NCBI GenBank assembly: GCA_036417435.1
Contig: CM070904.1
Location: 62,070,408-62,134,407 of the forward strand
DNA length: 64,000 bases
Origin: Inia geoffrensis
Taxonomy: Eukaryota > Chordata > Mammalia > Artiodactyla > Iniidae
Reading direction: 5' to 3'
Position 1 is the stretch's first letter. Each line of letters starts with the position of its first letter. Below the pieces are notes generated by a model that was given only the letters and a program-made list of their open reading frames with translations, did not search any database and was not told where the DNA came from. Positions 48,285 through 59,601 of the stretch are shown in pieces. The translations under genes and the position numbers were made by a program.

Positions 48285-48460
48285 TAGAGTAGGAGTGTGC
48301 ATTGGAATCACCTAGAAGGCTTGTTAAAACAACAGATTGCTGGGGCTGCACTTCTAGAATGTCTGATATAGGTGTCTGGGATGTGGCTGGTAATTTGCAT
48401 TTCTAGCAAGTTCTCAGAGAATGCTGATGCTGCTGGAACCACACTTTGAGAAACACTGAG
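48285..48460 (+). mobile_element. MER5A remnant
   Basis: The text 'gtgcattggaatcacctaga', 'ggtaatttgcatttctagca', 'atgctgatgctgctggaacc' and 'cacactttgagaaacactga' gives a clear MER5A layout. Confidence 0.88.
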
Positions 48461-50119
48461 ATACAAGTTGGAGAAGTTTGGACGGGAGGGTCCAGAGTCC
48501 AGATGGCGAGATTTGCCCTAGGTAGGAGGAGGACCACTATTGCACAGGAAGGAGAAAAAGGAGATGGGTGCAAACCCAGGTAGGCTTAAAGGCTTGGGAG
48601 CAGGAAGTTGTCAAAACTTCCCTTCTGATGGATCCTGTTCTCTTTGAGAGGTAGGGGTTGAGGTCATCTCTTAAGAGTTGGGAAGGAGAATGTAGGGCAG
48701 GGTTAGAAGTCAGGGGAGAGTAGAGAGGTTTGTGTGACCCTTGCCGGGAGTGAGAGAGCAGCATGACAAGAGACACGTAATAATGCTGCTGACAAAGCCG
48801 AGGTTGGCAGTCATACATCAATATTGGTACCTATCTGCTCTGTTACATCATTCAAGTTACTGATAAAAATTGTATCAGGTGAATAAGGTTCCAGGGCAAT
48901 CAGATCATCCCAGAGGTTGGTACCCTAAAAATATCTCAAACTAACTAAGCCTGACTCTCCAGCTGTGTAAGACACACAACCAGGACGGACATAGTATGAC
49001 ACAGAATTGCCTCTAAACAAACCCAGAAATATTCTTCTATATCATCCTTGTTCCTGAAGATCTATGGTGACCGATGTTTTATCATATCCTTCCCTGCTAG
49101 TGTGTTTTGTACGTGTTTATTGGCACTAAATTTACATTGTGCTCACTTACAATGTTTTAAAAAAAAGGGCATTATTCTACATTGAGATACTAAAAGATTT
49201 CTGTGTAAGAAAGATGAGATGCAGAAGTATGAATCTTTGCTTTCATCTACTCACTCCTCTCTGTTCTGTCCACTTTTTGACCCCATGGAAAGAACTGCTT
49301 GCTCAGATTCCAGTCTCCAGCACATCGTTTTGACTTAAGTTGGCCACCAGGAACCAAAAGTAACAAGAAAGGAAGAAAACTGGAACTGTAATTTAGCACT
49401 GCACAAATAAACATGCTCTCTGCTGGTTGTGGTAAAGGTTAGGAGAGTTGGAATCTGGCAAGCTGTCAAGTGGAGGACGCTTCTGAACGGTAGGAAGCTG
49501 AACAAATAGATAGTCTAGGCACTGAAAAGCCCTGGGCACAACTAAATCCAGGCTTCCACCTGGGAAACCATAACTGGCTAAAGTGACAGAGCATGGTGAC
49601 AGTGCCCTTCAAAGAATCTCAAGGAGAATAGTGTAGTTTAAAATGGTATTAGGGCCATGTGAAATACATGTTAATCTTATTAGTATTGGTTTATTTACTT
49701 TTAATAATGACATGTACTGGAGATGGAAATGGAAAGAGAAGATGATGTAAATAACGTGACATCTGACTCAAGAATCCAAGCAGTGTAGGGATTACATGCA
49801 CATACATCTCCATACAGACATTCAGATTCAGATAGAGAAGGCTGATGATCTGACAGTTAATAAATGATGAAATACTTCCATGCTGGTTGGTGAAGAGCTG
49901 CTGTCCTGAGCTCCTCAAGTGCCCCTTGCTGCCTCAGCATCCCCTCACATTACAGCAGATAAGGGGTTAATACCAGCAGTGGGCCTCTGGGACTCCTAAC
50001 CTCCACATTAAGGTCTCCACTTGGATTGGCGAAGAGCTCATACTAGATTGGTTGCTAAATGTCTTGATATCACCCATGTATATAGATGCATGTTGCGTAG
50101 ATCTACGTGCATATTATGA

Positions 50120-50270
50120 ATTATCTGATGAAGAATTATCTGCCACAGGATCACCTGGGCCACTTGTCAAAAATGCAGACGCTCACTGCATCTCCGGGAC
50201 TGGTCAAGGATACATGTTTTAAACTAGCCCCCAGGTGATTCTAGAGCATCATGTCAAATATAGTCTGCAT
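50120..50270 (+). mobile_element. MER5-like remnant
   Basis: The text 'ccacaggatcacctgggcca' and 'cccaggtgattctagagc' fits MER5A/B but both ends are lost. Confidence 0.55.
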
Positions 50271-50274
50271 TTCC

Positions 50275-50430
50275 AGGCATGGAGCAAATCTGTCTGTCCT
50301 GTATTCCATCTAGAGGGCAAGTTCTTGGAAGAGAGGGTCCTAAGTCCTAATACTATGCTTAGCTTAGTGCTGTTGACAGATAATAAAGACGTAGGATCAT
50401 TGATTCAGAAGCACATGCTGAAAGGATAAA
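50275..50430 (+). repeat. L2 3'-end fragment
   Basis: The pattern 'agagggcaagttcttggaag', 'gcttagcttagtgctgttga', then a tail 'cattgattcagaagcac' is similar to the L2 terminus. Confidence 0.5.
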
Positions 50431-50442
50431 TTAGGCCTGATG

Positions 50443-50690
50443 ATGATATGATGATGATGATGGTAATCCTGGTGAGTACCAGGTACTGTGATAAGTGGCT
50501 TAGATGCATCATCTAATTGTATCCTCTCAATAACCTGAATAGGTACTGTTATTATCTCCATTTTATAATGAGGAAGCCGAGACTCAGGATCTCATCGTTG
50601 GGAAGAAACAGGACTCCAACCTTGGTCTTTCCGATTTCAAAACCTACACTCTTTCTTATTCACTAAGCTGTACTGGCTCTTAGGTTAGAA
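50443..50690 (+). repeat. MIR element with (GAT)n start
   Basis: The text 'gtaccaggtactgtgataag', 'ctattattatctccatttta'-like sequence and 'actaagctgtactggctct' define a long MIR. A short GAT run precedes it. Confidence 0.78.
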
Positions 50691-51594
50691 AACAATTCAA
50701 CAGGCAACTTATATATCAGATTCTTTGGAGTTAATCTCTTCAATTTCTTTTTGTTTCAATTTCTTTGTGGCATTTTGTTAACTATGCGGAGGGAAGGTAG
50801 GCGTGGAAGATGAAGAGATTGCAAAAGCTATATTCTCTGCCTTGCAGAGACCAAGGTGAAGGAAATTGAATATAGAAAGTAGAAGGTATATATAAATAAC
50901 CCCCAATACTTAAGAACCACTGGAAACCTTTAAGCTAAATGAAAATACAATAAAATAATAAAGTACTAACTGACAAAAAAAAAAAAAATTAGAACATTGC
51001 AGCTGTCATTGGACCTTGAAAATTGGGTTAAGAAGAGAAAAAGATTTTGAGGTTATAGCTAGAAATCGAGTAACAAGGAAAGGGAATCAAGACAAGAACT
51101 CATTGTCGAGAAATAACGAGGGCGACTGTGATTTTAAAAAGATCATCAAGGGCCAGCTGATGCCTGGACGTGACAATGGGCAAGGCAAGCAGTCAGGACA
51201 TGGAGAAGTTAAGGCAGCTCATAAGAGGGAGTGGATTGGAAGGATGACTGAGCTTTATATGCATTCAGGTTTGTTTTGAAGTATCCTTCCTGGAAGCTGG
51301 GATTAATGAGATCACAGAGTATTATAATTTGATTCCGGTTAAAGCATCCTTATGTACTGAACTTAACGAGGAATGGCTAATTAACATCTTTCAAACTTAG
51401 GGAAAAAAAGGAATATACACCAGAATTGTCTTTCCAAGGCAAAATCAAACAAAATCAAAGCCTGGATAAATGGAATCAAAGAGCTTATTCAGATTTTAGT
51501 AGATCAATCTCAGTGCTTTCCTTTAGACACAATAACTTTCTAATCATCCTTGATTCCTTCATGACATACAGGGAAGACTAGATTTTATTCTTAC

Positions 51595-51768
51595 TGGGGT
51601 CTGGGCAAAATCCCCACTTCTCATCTCTTTCGTATCGGCTGGTCGTGGCACACCACAGCAAGTTGTCTTCCCGCCCTTCCCGGGTACATTCATGATGCCA
51701 CTGCTGGTTATACTGGAAGGGAAACATGCACGGTGTCCCATGGGCGTTCCCTTTGATTGTATACAAAT
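51595..51768 (-). CDS. PLA2R1: PLA2R1 exon 3: fibronectin type II domain
   Basis: This 174-base exon encodes 57 codons, phase 1 to phase 1. The FN2 signature is complete: GTPCMFPFQYNQQWHHEC, then LLWCATTSRYERDEKWGFC, with four cysteines that form the two disulfides of the kringle-like fold and the aromatic residues of the ligand pocket. In this receptor family the FN2 module binds collagens. The acceptor is TTTCTCCTAG and the donor is CCCA/GTAAGA. The first codon is split with exon 2 (G + AT gives D, so HKD-LYTIKGN). It is one of the most conserved pieces in the window and leaves little doubt about identity. Confidence 0.97.
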
Positions 51769-52079
51769 CTAGGAGAAAGAAAAGGACAAAGTCAAATAAG
51801 TAGTATGTCAGCTTTATCTTTGGAAGCTGTCATAAAGTGAATGCATTTTTTTTTAATGCATTTTTTATTGACTGAAAACCTACACTGGGCAAGGCCCTCA
51901 CGTTACCACAGTGAACCCTCAGGACTTCAGTGTCTAGTGTATGGAAAAGTGCAAGGCTGAGTGCTGTGTTCAGGGGAAATGCTGATAAATGGTTTGTATG
52001 TTTATCTCCTTGTTTATTCACTATGGTGCACTGCTACAGTAGCATACATATTTGTGAATGGATGAGAAGAAAAAATGTA

Positions 52080-52200
52080 TCTACTTATTATTATTATTTT
52101 TATTGAACTATAGTTGATTTACAGTATTGTGTTAGTTCCAGGTATACAGCTTCAGATTCTTTTCCATTATTGGTTATTTCAAGATATTGTATGTAGTTGG
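52080..52200 (-). repeat. L1 3'-end scrap
   Basis: The text 'tttttattgaactatagttg', 'atttacagtattgtgttagt' and 'attcttttccattattggtt' is the reverse complement of a cetartiodactyl L1 3' UTR. Confidence 0.75.
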
Positions 52201-52261
52201 AGAGTTCACTTTAAAATATCTTCCAGTCCTCAGATACATCAGCCATCAGCATCTGAACCTC

Positions 52262-52507
52262 GAGGTTCATAGGCATTTATTAATTTATTCATTCAGCAGA
52301 CATCTGTTGTGCATTTAATGTGTCCAGCACTGGGTATATGATGTAATAGTGAACAAATGAGTAAAAGTTGGCTTTCATACGGAGCTTCTGTTCTAGTGGG
52401 GAGAAAAAAAGAGGAGGCAAATATACAAGTAAACATGTAATTTCAGCTAGTGATAAGCACCGTGAAGAACAACAAAATACTGTAAGAACAGAATGACTGT
52501 GTGTGCG

Positions 52508-52549
<42 letters not shown>

Positions 52550-52990
52550 AAGGGGTGGAGGCACTATTTTTGATAAGGTGGTCAGGGGAGGCCTCTCTGA
52601 ATAATAACCGGGGGAAGAGGTTTAAGTCTTTGGAAGAGAGTTCTTGGGGCATAAGGAGCAGCAACTACGGGGGTGGGGAGCACGAGGGACCTGCGACAAG
52701 AACTGTGTGGGGCGGACGGGGAAGCGCAGGGAGGCCCCGTGCGAGGCAGAAACAGGAAGGCACTGGAGCGTCCGCTCACAAAGGGCCGGTTCTGCCACAT
52801 CATGGGCTTTGACCTTTACCCCAGAGGCGGTAGGAAGTCATCAGTGGGTTTTGAATGGGAAAGTCACATGATCCGATTTTTAAAGACTCACGGGGTGCAC
52901 AGTGGCAAACAGAATGTACACAGAGAGGGCAGAGTGGATGCCCGGCTGGAGGCCCCTGCAGTGGTCTAGGAGAAAGATGGCCCTGTTGAG
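52262..52990 (-). mobile_element. L2 LINE 3' part with internal (TG)n
   Basis: It starts 'ttattcattcagcagacatc', passes 'gcttctgttctagtgggga' and a TG microsatellite at 52497-52545. It then reads 'ggtcaggggaggcctctctg', 'gggttttgaatgggaaagtc' and 'cccctgcagtggtctagg', all known internal L2 segments in reverse orientation. Confidence 0.82.
52497..52545. repeat. (TG)n microsatellite
   Basis: The TG run is interrupted by two CG steps. Confidence 0.93.
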
Positions 52991-53559
52991 TGGCCGGCTG
53001 GCTGGTCCCTCCGAGTATTTCAATGATCAGTCATCCTTGGCCTTAAGCAGGAAACGACAACTTTTCATGACTCAGCTGGGGCTTTCTATAGTGAGGGGGA
53101 TCAGGGCCACCCTCAATTAAATCAGTAGGTCCTGGAGCGAAGGGGCTGGCTGTGGAGATTCCCACCCTCTCCCACAGCTGGTGGGGGGCGGGTGTTGCCT
53201 GAGCTCACTCCACACCACCAGCCCTAGAGGTTGAGGCTGTTAGGAACTACTGGTATACCAGGACACATCCTCCTGTTTCCTTCCTCTGCCTTCTACTCAG
53301 TCTTCCTCTGCATGCCTTGTGAGTGTGGGCATATGGCTAAAGTGTTAACCTGGAACAACATGCCAAGTTCTTCCTTAGAACTGTAGATTATTCAGAGTGC
53401 TGGTGTGCAGCACTTGTTTTATTGTAGTGAGTCCTGAAAATGGCTTGCTCTTGGCTGTCTCTCTTTACTCATTTCTCGCAGGTACGGGAGAAAGTCTTGC
53501 TTTAGATCTTGGTAGCTCCGTGCTCTGTTTCCTAGAATTCTTAGAAATAGAAGCTCTTA

Positions 53560-53705
53560 GTAAGCCATAATTCTACAGAGCACCACGAGGGCAGGGACCA
53601 CACCTGTCTTGTTGGCCTTTGTAAATCAGATGCCAGGCACAGAAACAGTGAGTGTTCAATGAATGCGTGGTGGACGGTGAATGGGTGGATGAATGAATGA
53701 AGAGA
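53560..53705 (+). repeat. L2 3'-end fragment
   Basis: The text 'gagggcagggaccacacctg', 'cagatgccaggcacagaaac', 'gagtgttcaatgaatgcgtg' and then GAATGAATGA is a typical L2 terminus. Confidence 0.75.
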
Positions 53706-53915
53706 GCTACAAAACAAAACCTGACAAACAGGTTTGAGGTTTCAGAATTTCAGAACTAAGCTGCTTTCTTTCTCTGTTTAAAAATACCAAATATCACAGA
53801 ACTATGGAAAATGAAAACACCTCCCCCTACCCGCCACCAAAACCGTGCTTTCCTACTCCCCGGCACACACCAAATAACCCTGACAATAGTCTGCCTTTAA
53901 ATGCCTTGTAACACG

Positions 53916-54119
53916 GGACTTTCCTGGTGGTCCAGTGGTTAAGACTTCACCTTCCAATGCAGGGGATGTGGGTTTGATCCCTGGTCGGGGAGCTAAGATC
54001 CCACAGGCCTTGGGCCCAAAACACCAAAACATGAGACAGAAGCAATATTGTAACAAATTCAATAAAGACTTTAAAAATGGTCCTCGTCAAAAATCTTTTT
54101 AAAAATTAATTAATTAAAT
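53916..54119 (+). mobile_element. CHR-2-like tRNA SINE
   Basis: The head 'ggactttcctggtggtccag' and the tail 'caatattgtaacaaattcaa' then 'taaagactttaaaaatggtc' separate it from the 'gtaccgc' type. Direct repeats 'aaatgccttgtaacacg' and 'aaatgccttgcaacatg' flank it, so it is somewhat older. Confidence 0.92.
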
Positions 54120-54606
54120 AAATGCCTTGCAACATGACCACCACACGGATGCCAGCCAGGCCTTAGGAGGCACTGAGGTGCCCTGCAGACACACTCCACA
54201 CATGGGACAGAGTTTCTACAATAAAAGAAATATTGACAGGAGAGCCTCTTATTTTCTTCCTGAAAGTCTAACTTCAAAAAATCTTTTCCTTCTATTTTTA
54301 TTTTCTTTCTCCCTCGTCCTCCTGTTCTCGCAACTTTCCATTGATTCCCAAAGTTATTTAAGTGTTTTCTCCTCTAATACCTTCAAACTCGCAGTTCTGC
54401 TCCTTTAGCAGAATTTAGCAAGGCCATTCCAAGACTCCAGTAATCCTTTTACAATAAGCGAGTAAGCAACTAAATTGTATTTAGCAGAAGCGCCTGGAGG
54501 TTCTAGGTGCTGTGCACCTCTTTCATATATTTTACAAATCTTTACTTACGGGCAAACTTGCTAAACATATCATTTCATGCGTAGTTCGGTTGAAATTCTT
54601 TTTTAC

Positions 54607-54990
54607 CTTTGTGCAGATATTCACAAATGCCTCCACCGCCTGACATATAGGAAACCCACTTATGAAGATATTTCCGGGAGGCCACAAGCGTGTTGTCGTG
54701 CTTCACCTGGACCATGTACTGGAGCGGGCCGGTGATCATCTTCCTGTTACAGCGCCACTTCAAGGAAATGTGGGTGGAATCACACTCGTATATGCTCAGT
54801 GGCTGCTCTGGATTAGACACATTCAGGCCCAGGCAGCCGCTGCCCCCGATGTTAAAGAGGCGGTGGTTTGAAGCCCACTTCCACAGCATGTACTTGTTGG
54901 GTGGTTTGCAACTCTCCAGGGTCAGGGTAGATTTGCCAGCTTGAATGCATTTCTCGAGGTTCTCACTTTGGATAATGAAGATCCCTTTAT
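54607..54990 (-). CDS. PLA2R1: PLA2R1 exon 2: cysteine-rich (ricin B-type) domain
   Basis: This 384-base exon encodes 127 whole codons plus split codons at both ends (phase 1 to phase 1). It opens with (D)KGIFIIQSENLEKC and closes with ICEYLHK. The fold is the N-terminal cysteine-rich beta-trefoil of the mannose-receptor family. Cysteines are visible in EKCIQAG, LESCKPP, GSGCLGL, YECDST, WRCNRK and GICEYL. One N-glycosylation sequon (NVS) follows the GCLGL segment. In people this domain carries the main autoantibody epitopes of membranous nephropathy, and sPLA2 binding lies further downstream in CTLD5. The acceptor is a pyrimidine tract ending in TTTCAG and the donor is AAAG/GTAAAA. The reading frame continues open into intron 2, so the exon end is set by the donor and by the phase of exon 3. 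Confidence 0.97.
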
Positions 54991-55959
54991 CTGAAACAGC
55001 AAAATAGAAGATATGGCATAGAATCTTCATATATAATTAACCAGTGTCGGGAGGATCCCAGTGTGCATGTCTGAGCTGTGATATGTCACACTGACAGCTG
55101 TCGCAAACAGATCTGAAGTTGATGTGTGGGGTCCACCACAGGGGCTTCATTTGCACAAGACAAAGGAGTTTCTTGGGAAGCATACATGGACTTATTAGAG
55201 CTAACGGAAAACCTCTGGGCTAAGACAGCATTGGCCCTCCAGTAACAAGGGATGCTTGTGAATCCACTCCGGAATGGTACTGATAGAAAAGGAGCTCGCC
55301 ACAACTGAAGCGAGAGCGGGGATTGGTGATAATACCCAGCGCTGCAAGGGAGAGACATTGGGTGCCCAGAGGCATGGTGACACTTTGGTTTTCTTCAGAC
55401 AAGTGCCTGAATGTTAGGAATATGGCAGCCGAATCAAGAGCCACTGAAAGGAAAATTTCCACCATCAAATTTCAGTAGAAAGCCTAAAGGATAGAAGTCA
55501 AGGGCTGCTTTGTGTCTTGATATAAGACACAATGCTGGTGAGAAAAGATGCTTCCCCACATTTGTTTTCTGTGCTGGGTCCATCAGGTGTAGAAGGATGG
55601 GGACATACTCTATGGGGATGGCCTCTTCCTGGGACCGTCCTTGTTGGGCAGCAGCAGACAGATGTCCAGGACACTAGGTGAGGCCCCTCACCTAGGTACA
55701 TGAGGTTGCAAGAGCACTGTGACAGGATTGAAACCACACAGGCCACGTGGGAATGTGGAGGAAGTAGGCATTTTGTGATACACCCCTGAGCCTCTAATCT
55801 TCGGGAGCCAGAAGAAGAGATTTCGGTGAGTTTTCCTTTGGAAAAGCTGGCAGGGCCCAGCCAGGACTGTGGTATCTACCTGCCCACTACCTGACTTTAC
55901 CCCAAGTCGCTGGCCTGGAAGGCATCTATTACACAACAGTTATGAACATGTCCTCCCAC

Positions 55960-56065
55960 AGGTTTTTTGAAGGTGGAAATCACGTCTGATTTCTTTTGTC
56001 CAAGTTCAGAGTGTCCTGAGCACATTGTGGAAGTTCAGTAAATGTTTGATGTTGATTAAACACGC
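55960..56065 (+). repeat. L2-like tail
   Basis: The text 'gtccaagttcagagtgtcct' and 'agttcagtaaatgtttgatg' suggests an L2 3' end. Confidence 0.4.
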
Positions 56066-56934
56066 TGGCAGCTGCTGCTTACTTAGGCTCATGGTTGCTG
56101 GGTTACTCAGCTCAGACTGTCTGGTCAGGTCCAAGAGTTCTTTTGTTCTCCTATTCACTAGGCTCTGCTCTCACATCTTACTGCCTGTCCATTCTTCAAA
56201 AATCTAGAGGGACATTATCAGGTTCCCTTAAAACGGCTGTGATTTAGGGCCAGGCGTGTGCGGTGGCAGGGGCATAGTGGACACAGGCAGAGCCTTCTAG
56301 AGATTGGCAACACTGCAGTATGAGCGTCCTCATGCACTGGAATGTTTCATTTTGGTAAAAGTTCTTTTTGTTTTTCTAAAGTTGCTCAGGCCAAGAAGAA
56401 CTGATTTACAATAACCAAAATCACTTAAGACACTGTTGAAAAAAGATTGTCAATGTATTAATGGAAGCTATACTTCATGTAATAATTGATAACCTTATTT
56501 ATAACCATATATTTGAGGAGTTGAAATAGTTGTCAGAAAATTGCTTTGATCACCATACATCAGAACAAAAGAGAAAGGAGTGGGGGCAGGGGGCAGAGAA
56601 TGAACTGTTTTAGGGAGATTTCATTTAGATCAGGAAATTTGTTTTCCTAATGAAGCCCATGTCTGTGTAGTTATTAGTATAGTCATTCAAGATCAAATCT
56701 ACCTCTCGCCAATGCAGTGTGGACTCTGATAATTATTAACCTTCTCTCCAGCTCTCCTATTCACCTTTTCATGCCTGGGTAGAATGTTAACCTTAATTTC
56801 TGTTGTAATCTACTAATAACTTTCCAGCTAGCCCAGAGTCCCATTAATTTTTCACTAAAGGATAATTATTTTACTATAATTGTTCTGTAGTTTAGTTTCG
56901 CTTCTATCTAATATATATGTTCAAATATATCCAG

Positions 56935-57240
56935 CTCTGCAACTCACTGGCTGTACCATAGCCCTCTGGGCCTCAGTTCATACACCTAAGATAGGTGGGT
57001 AGACTACCTGGCTGGTGGTTGAGAGCTTTGGAATCAGGCAGATCCACCACAGACCAGACTTGTAACTTTGGGGAAATTTCTCGATCTCTGTGAGCCTTGC
57101 CTTTCCTCTCTGAACTAGGAATATGTACGATACTCACCTCATAGGGATGTTAAGGGTATTCCATTAAATAACCCTTGCAAAGCACAACACGCACTACCAT
57201 GGCACGGGAAGACCTCAGTAAATGTGAGTTGTTGTTATTA
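56935..57240 (-). repeat. MIR elements
   Basis: Two adjoining reverse MIR-like stretches are seen. One contains 'ctctgggcctcagttcatac'; the other contains 'tgagagctttggaatcaggc', 'cctcatagggatgttaaggg' and 'gacctcagtaaatgtgagtt'. Confidence 0.75.
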
Positions 57241-58589
57241 TTGTCATTACCATCTTTCTGGCTTCCTGATTCTTAGTCTGCAGATCCAGCCGTAGGTCTG
57301 GTTGAACACCTGTAGAGTACAAATTTGAGCATACCCCCAAAGACTTGTCGCATTAGCACAAAAGCTCATTTTTACTTTAGATTCTGCAGCACATAGTAGG
57401 TGTAGACGTTTTAGTTTTAAACAATCCAGAAATACCATGCTATCACCTTTCATGGAGGAAAAATATTCCTCAGATAACCAGGTGACAAAATCTTTGTCTC
57501 ATTGGTTCAAATACATGTGTGATTATGAATTGAGTCTTCATCTATTCATCTTCCACACCGTCAACCTGTAAAGCCTATACTGCAGCTCTCTTACAAGAAA
57601 CAGAGAAATGCTTGATGTTGACCAGCAGTGTATGGATGGGTAAATGAGTGGTCTGTAAGTAAATGGACATGGAAATTATAAATCACTAAAATTTGAAGTG
57701 AATAAATAATGTTTTAAAATGTCCAAATTATTAAGTGTTAAGAGAAAAGGAGTGGTAGAATCAGAGCTTTTGTAGTTCTACCACTGCTCGTAAAAACACC
57801 TTTCCAAAGCAGAAGATATTAGACAAACTTAATTCCCTGCTGCTCAATTTTAGGGTGCTATCATATTTGTAAGCCCAGCTGCCTTTAGGATGTGGCTTTG
57901 GAAGAGTTCCTCAGAATGTATCATAAACAAGTAGCTCTGGCTTACCAATAACAATAAACATGCCATCACCAAAAGAATAATATGTCACACTAAGCTAAAA
58001 AACGGCCCAATCCCATTTTCCCATTAAGCTATAATAGAATCCGGTCCTAGCACCATTAATCTCCATAATTTCACGGAAGAGAAAACAACTGTTTTCAAAT
58101 AGACTATGAGGAAACCCAATATAGGTATATCAATATTTGGATTATCATTATATGTGTATATGAATCATCTCTAACAAAAACGTAATATGAAAATAAGCCA
58201 CCGATCCTTAGTGTCTGTAGACAGATTTCAAAAAGGATGAAGATCAAATGTGGGAGGAATCAAGATTGATTATATATGTCAAGGACATCAGTTCTGCTTG
58301 AACACTGATTAAGTGATTAATGAAGTACTGCCAGAATTACTAAATCTCTTTGCAATAAAATGCTATTATACTTCCCTTCATAATTGTAAGTTTAGGAGGA
58401 GAAAAAGGATTGATTTACTAGAAGTAACGTATAAACTAATTTTCATCCTTAAAAAATAAAATAAAATCCATAGAAGATAGGGGCTGTACTTTCTACTTCT
58501 GAGCTCCTTTCGAGACAAGATCATTTTAGATCCACCCTTTGGCCTCACAAGAGGACATGTATTTCTAAGGAATGGAAGGAGAATTTCTT

Positions 58590-58690
58590 TATTCATTTAT
58601 TTATTCATTCATTCATTGAACAAGCATTCACTGGTTGCTGACTATGTGGAAGGCACTGTGTAGGGTACCAGAGATAGAGGAATCATTTAT
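58590..58690 (-). repeat. L2 3' end with (CATT)n
   Basis: The text 'tcattcattcattgaacaag' then 'tatgtggaaggcactgtgta' is a reverse L2 terminus. Confidence 0.65.
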
Positions 58691-58945
58691 CTAAATAGCT
58701 GTTCTTTAAAACTATATCTATTCGTTCTGGAATCATGGGAAGTCTCCTAGTTAACGAAAAGAAGGGAGTTCCATCAGTTCCAAAGTAAACATTGTGACTG
58801 CACTTAAAATAAGCCCTTAAAAACAAGTGATGAAAGATAAGAAAAAGAAAAGAGACTAGAATTTAAAACACTTGACTGGGTCTTCAAGTGATGTCATGTG
58901 TGAGGTGGACATGGCGCCCCAGTGCCATCAGACTTTTCTAGGTGG

Positions 58946-58995
<50 letters not shown>
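58946..58995. repeat. (TG)n microsatellite
   Basis: A pure TG run of about 48 bases gives Cys-Val and Thr-His strings in translation that are not protein. Confidence 0.95.
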
Positions 58996-58996
<1 letters not shown>

Positions 58997-59299
58997 ACGT
59001 ACTGGCCCATTTTCCGGGGAGGAGACAGAAAAAGAGCACTGGAAGGAACATGGACATGGCACAGGAGACTACCTGCCCATACACCCAGAACCATGAACTT
59101 CAGCGCTGGATGGGACTGTAAAGCTCATTTAACTGAATCATTCTTATACATTTTTTTTTCCAAATCCATTTTTTTCTTAGAAGTTTTATATTGATGTACT
59201 TAGAGAAAACCATATAGGTCTAACTCTATTTACATCCATTCATCTGTAACCTAGAAAGCAGAAAATGAGCTGCTGTAGATTGTTGCCAAATAATTTGAA

Positions 59300-59450
59300 C
59301 TGGGAGACTTGAAATTTCAAACAAACACTAATTGAGCGCCTAATATGGTGGTGTGTTAGGAGCCCTGCAGATAGAAGAATATATGTGCCATAGTGTTTGC
59401 CCTCAAGGAACTGATGTTCTCCCTGGGAGTACATCATGAAGTGTACGGGA
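59300..59450 (-). repeat. L2-like fragment
   Basis: The text 'ctaattgagcgcctaatatg' and 'gtttgccctcaaggaactga' matches the reverse L2 3' region. Confidence 0.6.
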
Positions 59451-59576
59451 AGAACTATAACTTAATGCCAAAATACATATTGACGTAAGAGGTATAAGCA
59501 CAGTAAGTTAGAAGGGGTCACTTTGGCCTAGAAGATCAGAGAAATCAATCAATCAGTCACTCTCTCACAAGAACAC

Positions 59577-59600
59577 ACCACACACACACACACACACACA
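59577..59600. repeat. (CA)n microsatellite
   Basis: A short pure CA run lies just before an L2 end. Confidence 0.9.
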
Positions 59601-59601
59601 C

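Larger units (their letters stand above)
40287..51594 (-). other. PLA2R1: PLA2R1 intron 3
   Basis: This 11.3 kb intron includes CHR SINEs (40427, 43518), MER5A copies (42000, 48285, and probably 50120), an L2 split by an antisense L1 (44840-48035), an L2 piece at 50275-50430 and a MIR at 50443-50690. The stretches 40650-41990, 42190-43430, 43820-44830, 48470-50110 and 50700-51590 show no gene. The longest open frame, 44320-44859 on the plus strand, has no recognisable domain. Confidence 0.85.
51769..54606 (-). other. PLA2R1: PLA2R1 intron 2
   Basis: This 2.8 kb intron holds an L1 3' scrap (52080-52200), a long L2 in reverse orientation (52262-52990) interrupted by (TG)n, an L2 end (53560-53705) and a CHR-2-like SINE (53916-54119). 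The stretches 52995-53555 and 54137-54600 contain nothing recognisable. Confidence 0.85.
652..54990 (-). other. PLA2R1: PLA2R1 gene, internal part (exons 2-12)
   Basis: This span covers eleven exons of the secretory phospholipase A2 receptor, a type I membrane protein of the mannose-receptor family. Family members have a signal peptide, a cysteine-rich ricin-B-like domain, a fibronectin type II domain, eight C-type lectin-like domains, one membrane segment and a short endocytic tail. The first part of that order is seen here on the minus strand: cysteine-rich domain, FN2, CTLD1, CTLD2, CTLD3 and the first residues of CTLD4. I found the exons by translating the minus strand and matching remembered human PLA2R1. 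Each has AG before and GT after it, and all phases fit. Exon numbers assume a single upstream exon. MRC1, MRC2 and LY75 share the architecture, but near-identical stretches such as KWGFCPDP and SRYERDEK favour PLA2R1. Confidence 0.95.

Noticed and set aside
52501..52812. Cys-Val-rich frame leading into a GC-richer region
   Set aside because: It is a TG microsatellite inside an L2 LINE.
55086..55960. Cluster of 80-90 codon minus-strand frames upstream of exon 2, considered as a 5' exon or a pseudogene
   Set aside because: No homology recognised, no donor in the needed phase, and ordinary base composition.
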